64,000 nt of DNA from Aphelenchoides besseyi (taxonomy: Eukaryota > Nematoda > Chromadorea > Rhabditida > Aphelenchoididae), in contig JAMPIQ010000003.1 in NCBI GenBank assembly GCA_024699855.1, forward strand, positions 9,734,001 through 9,798,000, written 5' to 3'. Below are positions 55,272-64,000 of this stretch, in pieces. Position 1 is the first letter of the stretch, and each line of letters begins with the position of its first letter. The notes beneath the pieces were generated by a model. It worked only from the letters and a program-made list of their open reading frames with translations, was not told the origin of the DNA and searched no databases. Made by a program: the position numbers and the translations under genes.

Positions 55272-56556
55272 GTTTCCGAAATTGAAGTCGTCGACGAAGG
55301 TTGTCGTGACCAAACCACCGATTCGAGTCGATTGCCGGCGGTCTTCACGATCACTGTTGACTGATGGGTTGAAGAGCCAAAAACATTGTAGTGCATTTCT
55401 GAAATCCAAAAAAATGAACACGCAACTCAACTGCACACGCCACAAAATGGACCGTCGATCTACAGCGATCTTTTTTTGCGGAAGGACCGCACACGCAAAA
55501 CGCTCATGTGACCATCGAAGAGGATTTTTAACCAAAAACAATCTCAAATTAGAAGCCAAAAAATCTTATGGTTTGACCTCAAGGTCCCCAAAAAAGAAGT
55601 GTTCTTGGCGGTTAGCGGCCAACAACTTCGGACGCTTTTTAAGGAAAAGAAGATGGGCGGCAGCAAGAAACATGCGCCGCGCGAAAGCGTCCACTTTCCC
55701 TTCAACCACATGGTGTCTCACGCTCTTCGTCAGCGTCCATCTTCACAAAAAAGTTCAATCAAATTTTGAATTCCACGTTCTCAAAAATTTTCATCAAAAA
55801 CCATGCGAATTTTTTTCAGCGAAAGTCTTCGGCAAACAAAAACCGTCCACTTGAATTTTGATGCGATGGGAATTCACGAATGTTGGCCGAGATCCGCCGA
55901 CGAAGATAACACGAGGCTTGTCGTTGCAACAGTTTCAACAGAACCTTCGTAGACCACAGAAAAACTGGTCGCCGAAAAGCCGTAAATCCGAAGCGCGACC
56001 GGCTGCCGGAAATTTCGGGTTCTGACCTTCCAGTCACTCTCGCCCTTGCGCGTTGGATTACCGCAAAATTGAGACTATAGCCAATAAAATTGAGATTGTT
56101 GGACGAATGAAAGTGATGCAACAAACACATTAAGCAGTCACTACAGCGTAAGCTCTGAAGCAGGTAAAATTGCAAGACGACCATTGGCCAATATTCTGAT
56201 GACCATATCCATCTGATGAGATCACTTTGAAGACCTGAACGATGGCAACAAATCGCACAAAAGCGCTCGCATCCGCTGATTGCATTTTCTTCTAACTTTT
56301 CTATTGCCATTTGAGATGAACTGTTCTTTGGCTCTTCTGTATCGAAAAGCTTTGATTAGTAAAACAAATGAGTAGTCTTTTCAAACATAGTTTCTCTGTT
56401 AGGCTAACGGTGGTTGTCTGCACAGACTTTGTTTGTGATGGCGGAGAGAAGTTGACACACGCGCAGAAAACTCGACACCGCGAATTTCTTAATTCGCCAA
56501 TTGGCTTTCAATTGTTTTTAAGACCTCGCTTGCTGTTGATTTTGAATTGATTGGCA
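55272..56556. promoter_or_regulatory. Divergent promoter region upstream of PRP16
   Basis: About 1.3 kb between divergent genes. Open frames of 165 codons (56310-55816, -) and about 218 codons (55198-55854, +) cross it, but neither shows a domain, splice pattern or conserved composition. It most likely holds the promoters of PRP16 and the orphan membrane protein. Confidence 0.35.
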
Positions 56557-60565
<4,009 letters not shown>

Positions 60566-60916
60566 CTGTTGTATGTTTATTAAAATGTTACCCTCTTATA
60601 ATAATAAACTTTTCTATGCGATCTCCGAGTGCCAAGAGTTAGAGGTCGAAAATAGCTGAATAATCAACTAGGAAAGAGTACAAACTAACAAAGTTGAGCA
60701 ATAAACTCTATCACACACTAGTGAACAAACTCGATTTGTAGTTTTTTGTGTTATTGAAAATTGTTTATGATAAAAAGATAAGTGGTCAGTAAACATAAAC
60801 TTGTGAAAACATTGACTCTAGCATGAAGCAAATCTTAACAAGCGTAGATAATTCCGACTCCAAAATTCACCTTCCAGTCCTTGTCAAGATGATAGAATGG
60901 TTTTATTAGACAAAAT
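60566..60916. other. Convergent 3' region of PRP16 and acid phosphatase genes
   Basis: AT-rich spacer between two convergent stops. An ATAATAAAC signal at about 60600 serves PRP16. I see no gene. Confidence 0.4.
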
Positions 60917-62612
60917 CTAAATACGTGATGCAACAATCCATTGAGAAATCAGAAAGAATGCGGCCACTCCACAATATGTTGCCGTGAAGCCTATGGCCGC
61001 TCCGTTGTTCTCGTTTTTATTGCAGTACTTCACAAAGTCATCCGTGTAGTTGACGGAACGATCAATGAACTGTTGGAGAGTGCATCCCATTTCACAACCC
61101 GTAACACTCGAAGTCAGTTCCAGCGGTCCAACTGATGCAGGCCAATAGATGACCTTAAGCTCATGCTCTTAATGTTCAGTTAATTCGAACTCACTTTAAT
61201 AGTATAAACGTTCTTGTTGTTGGCTCCTTTCTTCTGCCACAATTCCAATGCAGTACACGAAGCGTAGGCGCAAAGACCGGTGGTGTTCCAGTTCGTGTAT
61301 TTGAAACCGTAGGTCGAAAACAGAGAGCCCAGCGTTGTGTCATGAGCACTATAAACGTAGTACTTTAACGGGTCGAAAAACGAGCACATTCGTTTGTCTT
61401 CGGCAGCTAAATCAAAGTCAAAATGAATACGATCGATGTAACCGACTTCGATCGGTTGCAACGTCCAAACAATGAGTTTTGGCTTTAAGATGTTCGATCA
61501 TTTCGTTCAGAAGTGGACCACCATTGATTTTTGCCAATTCGGTTGAGAAATTGATTCCATCTTGATCAGATATTCCAATTCCGTCTTCATAATCGTCAAG
61601 TACACCTGCCAAGTCTCCAGCTTTTTTGTAAATGTCTTCAGTTATTCCATCGGGCCAAGGTTTGTTTTTGATCTGAAAACTAAGTTCGGAAATAAACAAA
61701 CTCACTTCCCTTCTCAATGAACAGCGTATCGTAAACTGAGAAAATAAACGACAAAGACATCGATTCGTAGCCTAAGATTTTTGATAGTTGATCCAAAAAG
61801 TCCTAAAACAAAATCAGTCGTTGACTTAAACTTCTCATTGACCTTGTTTTTGTTCTCAAGTTCCTTGTATTCCTTGGTAGACTTCAGTTTTTTGTAAACC
61901 AAATCCGCGTGTTTTGCATCATCTGGGCATCCGAGCTAAAATCTGCATAGAAAAACCAACATCGATAGCTTACAATATAATCGGTTACCAAGCTTTGGCT
62001 ATGAATCGGTATAGGCACAAAGTTATTCGGCCAGTCGTCATCCGAAGGCAAATCTACACCCTTTTTGGCTTTTGCACCATTGTAGAAACCAATCATGTTG
62101 GACATAGCGGAAATGATTGTACGATTGACATCAGTCGAATGGATGTAAATCTCATTGCTAACGTAGCGCTCGTTTACTAACGAATGATAACGTTTACGTA
62201 GTGATTGGCCCAACAATCTCTGTTGACTCATTCCAACCTAAAACTTGAACAAAACGCAAATCAACCGGTTTCTTACGGGAGTTAATTGACCCAGTCCAGT
62301 ACCACCTTGATCCCACTCAGTCACCGGAAACTTATCCTTCGGAAAGTGATGATTGGGATTCCGGTCACCATGTCTGTACCCAAGAAGTTATTTTAATGGT
62401 CGAAGATTTGAAAACAAACCTCCAAAGCTAAAAGTTTTTGATTTGAAGTAAACTAGTGTTATACGCTTACCGTTTGAACAAAAACCAAATTGCCATCTTC
62501 GACTTCAACGGGCACTGCGGGATGGAGTGTTGATTCATCCAAACGTTTCAATGCGCCTATTTGCTTGGGCAAAAGAAAACAGAAAAGAAACGAAGCTAAA
62601 AACTTTAACATT
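60917..62612 (-). CDS. Membrane-anchored histidine acid phosphatase
   Basis: A branch-2 histidine phosphatase, secreted or lysosomal, hydrolysing phosphomonoesters at acid pH. The signal peptide is MLKFLASFLFCFLLPKQIG. The catalytic RHGxRxP motif is LWRHGDRNP, built across a micro-exon. It is followed by GTGLGQLTPVGMSQQRLLGQ with the second-motif Arg nearby, STDVNRTIISAMSNMIGFYN, and the proton-donor motif YSAHDTTLGSLFSTYG. Late blocks are CAYASCTALELWQKKG and CTLQQFIDRSV. The C-terminus has one transmembrane segment (ATYCGVAAFFLISQWIVA). The domain order and the LWRHGDR context match the expanded nematode acid phosphatase family. The start is at 62612 and the stop at 60919-60917. Introns are about 40-50 nt. 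Confidence 0.92.
62420..62427 (-). other. 8-nt micro-exon in the acid phosphatase gene
   Basis: In transcript sense the exon is CTTTGGAG, flanked by a ttttag acceptor and a gtttgt donor. It supplies Leu-Trp and the first two bases of the catalytic Arg codon, joining ACG upstream to A-CAT-GGT downstream. The two flanking introns are about 44 and 46 nt. Without it the frame and the RHG motif are lost. Confidence 0.75.
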
Positions 62613-64000
62613 CTGCAACTAATCAATTCGGCTTATTGAACTAATTAAACTTCTGAAGTCAATGGCCTCTCTCGCCATTGCTAATTATAAGCAAACAAAA
62701 ACGATAAGCCACAGGATCGTTTACATTGTCCTATCAAAAAAGCATTGAAGTCGACTGTTTGCTTCAAATTCAATTCCAGGTTCGACCAAACAACGATAAG
62801 AATTGTCAATGAAGCGATTCGTCTGTTTTACACGGAACTGAAGTTTTGAGTGCAATCCAGCTTCGATTTAAACTCTTTATTTCTCAACAAGAAGTTCGTT
62901 TGTTCCAACGTGTTTTGTCGATTCCTACAAAAAAATGGACAACAAAAACCGATGAGTCATTTGTGGACCCAATCGGTGGCCCCGAAATTGCAACAAACGC
63001 CCGCAAACGAATTTGTTCGAGAGTCGTCATTTCTTCAGAATCAAACCAATGGATCATTCCGCTTTCAAGGCGACGAGTTTTTTTTGACGATCCCAACAAT
63101 CAAATCGACGCAAATAAATTATGAGCTTTGGAGCGAGAGCTTTTGGCCGTCGCATAGGCACAACTGTTGCGGTGGTTGAAAGGTCGTCTTGTTCGGCTCT
63201 TAGCTCCAACTAAATTGATTTGGTTGGTGGAGAAGGGTGTTGGCAAATTCCTGAACTTTCTATCGAAACAACCATCGGACTTATCAATGAAATCCCTCGA
63301 TTCGATCACCTACTCTGCAGCAGACATTGAAGTTTGTTAACCAGTTTTACGGAATAAGCCGTCGGGATTAACGTTAAAGACTTTGGAAGCAACGGCAAAC
63401 GTTTTTGTTTATTCGCACTTTTGATGCGAAGACCATACTCAAGACTTGGAGTTTTTGCGTAACTCCAAGGGTTTCAAACAAAATGACCGATCAATTCGAA
63501 ATGCTCTGACGAGAATCATCATCACTGACGGTCATTGTGTCTTCTGTCGTGTGCCCCCTTCAAACTCATTCCAATCGATTTGCAGCCAAAAACACCGCCG
63601 ATCGCGAAGCAGCAGTGTGGACGGCTGGTCATCGTCTGTGTCTCTCGACTTTGGTGTCTTGGCGGCCAAAAACGTCCGAGACCCCGTTGGCTTCGTTTCC
63701 ACGATCCGCCAGTTGCCATTTTCCACTTTCGTGTCGGTCGCAAAACTTTCGGTGCAACAGAGCAGAAAAGCGGTGCCGCTTTTCGTTTTTAGTCGATCTC
63801 ATCCATAGGATCAATCTCTCTCGTTACATCGCGAAGTCTTAGCGAAACGTTGTGTTTGAGTTCAAGAAACGTTTCGGTCATACAACCAACAGTCTTCCCG
63901 TCATATCAACACCAGATGTTTGCTCGGTGACCTTTCGATTGACGTGAAACGGAACAGTCGAATTGACTTTCGAATCCGCGTGTCGAGCGACCAACATTCC
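62613..64000. other. Acid phosphatase promoter region and right window edge
   Basis: About 1.4 kb. The first part should contain the acid phosphatase promoter. The rest has overlapping open frames on both strands (for example 63446-63808, +) with no recognisable protein; it may be the 5' region of a gene beyond the window. No RNA gene was seen. Confidence 0.35.

Noticed and set aside
55816..56310. 165-codon minus-strand frame upstream of PRP16
   Set aside because: No domain or splice support; it overlaps other long frames in the same divergent promoter region.

Overview
The window looks like a piece of a compact nematode genome. Genes are dense on both strands, introns are mostly about 40-55 nt (typically gtgagt/gtaagt to tttcag or ttttag), several ATGs lie a few bases after an orphan splice acceptor as expected for spliced-leader trans-splicing, and Tc/mariner elements are present. 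The nematode assignment is inferred from gene structure and protein families; no species is claimed. Exon joins were made by eye, so the spans below are gene spans from start to stop codon and include introns.

Layout. 0-5.8 kb: an unrecognised type I membrane protein (+), a CSRNP-type nuclear protein (-), and a 2-kb divergent promoter region. 5.8-15.9 kb: pyrimidine 5'-nucleotidase (+), CDK9 (-), RAB3GAP2 (-), REEP5/YOP1 (+). 16.1-17.3 kb: two nested foldback MITEs. 17.4-24.5 kb: EED/MES-6 (+), a stand-alone COMM-domain protein (+), then on the minus strand SAC1, UBL5 and an LDH2-type dehydrogenase, spaced about 250-265 nt apart. 24.5-28.1 kb: a gene-poor stretch with two diverged repeat copies. 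28.4-32.1 kb: an ICAP-1-like PTB protein (-) and a ZC3H18-like CCCH/SR protein (+). 33.3-39.9 kb: citrate synthase, a Ly6-type GPI protein, NAD-dependent glycerol-3-phosphate dehydrogenase (all +) and an ECH1-type enoyl-CoA hydratase/isomerase (-). 40.2-41.4 kb: a broken nuclease-like gene. 42.2-46.6 kb: a purple acid phosphatase (+), an RRP7-like protein (-) and SNX1 (+). 47.0-49.6 kb: a cluster of a decayed Tc3-like transposon, a 955-bp long-TIR element and a third repeat copy. 49.8-62.6 kb: a long coiled-coil protein (-), an orphan membrane protein (-), PRP16/DHX38 (+) and a histidine acid phosphatase (-). The last 1.4 kb holds nothing I can support.

Most genes are conserved housekeeping genes: transcription elongation (CDK9), PRC2 (EED), splicing (PRP16, UBL5), ER and endosome membranes (SAC1, REEP5, SNX1, RAB3GAP2) and central metabolism (citrate synthase, GPDH, LDH2, ECH1). 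I see no prokaryote-style gene system. The most unusual signals are: a purple acid phosphatase whose metal-ligand motifs have Tyr and His exchanged at three places; in-frame alternative first exons that look like mitochondrial presequences on two dehydrogenases; an 8-nt micro-exon that encodes the core of a histidine acid phosphatase active site; a long hairpin inside a UBL5 intron; a TA-precise MITE-in-MITE insertion; and a decayed bacterial-style nuclease.
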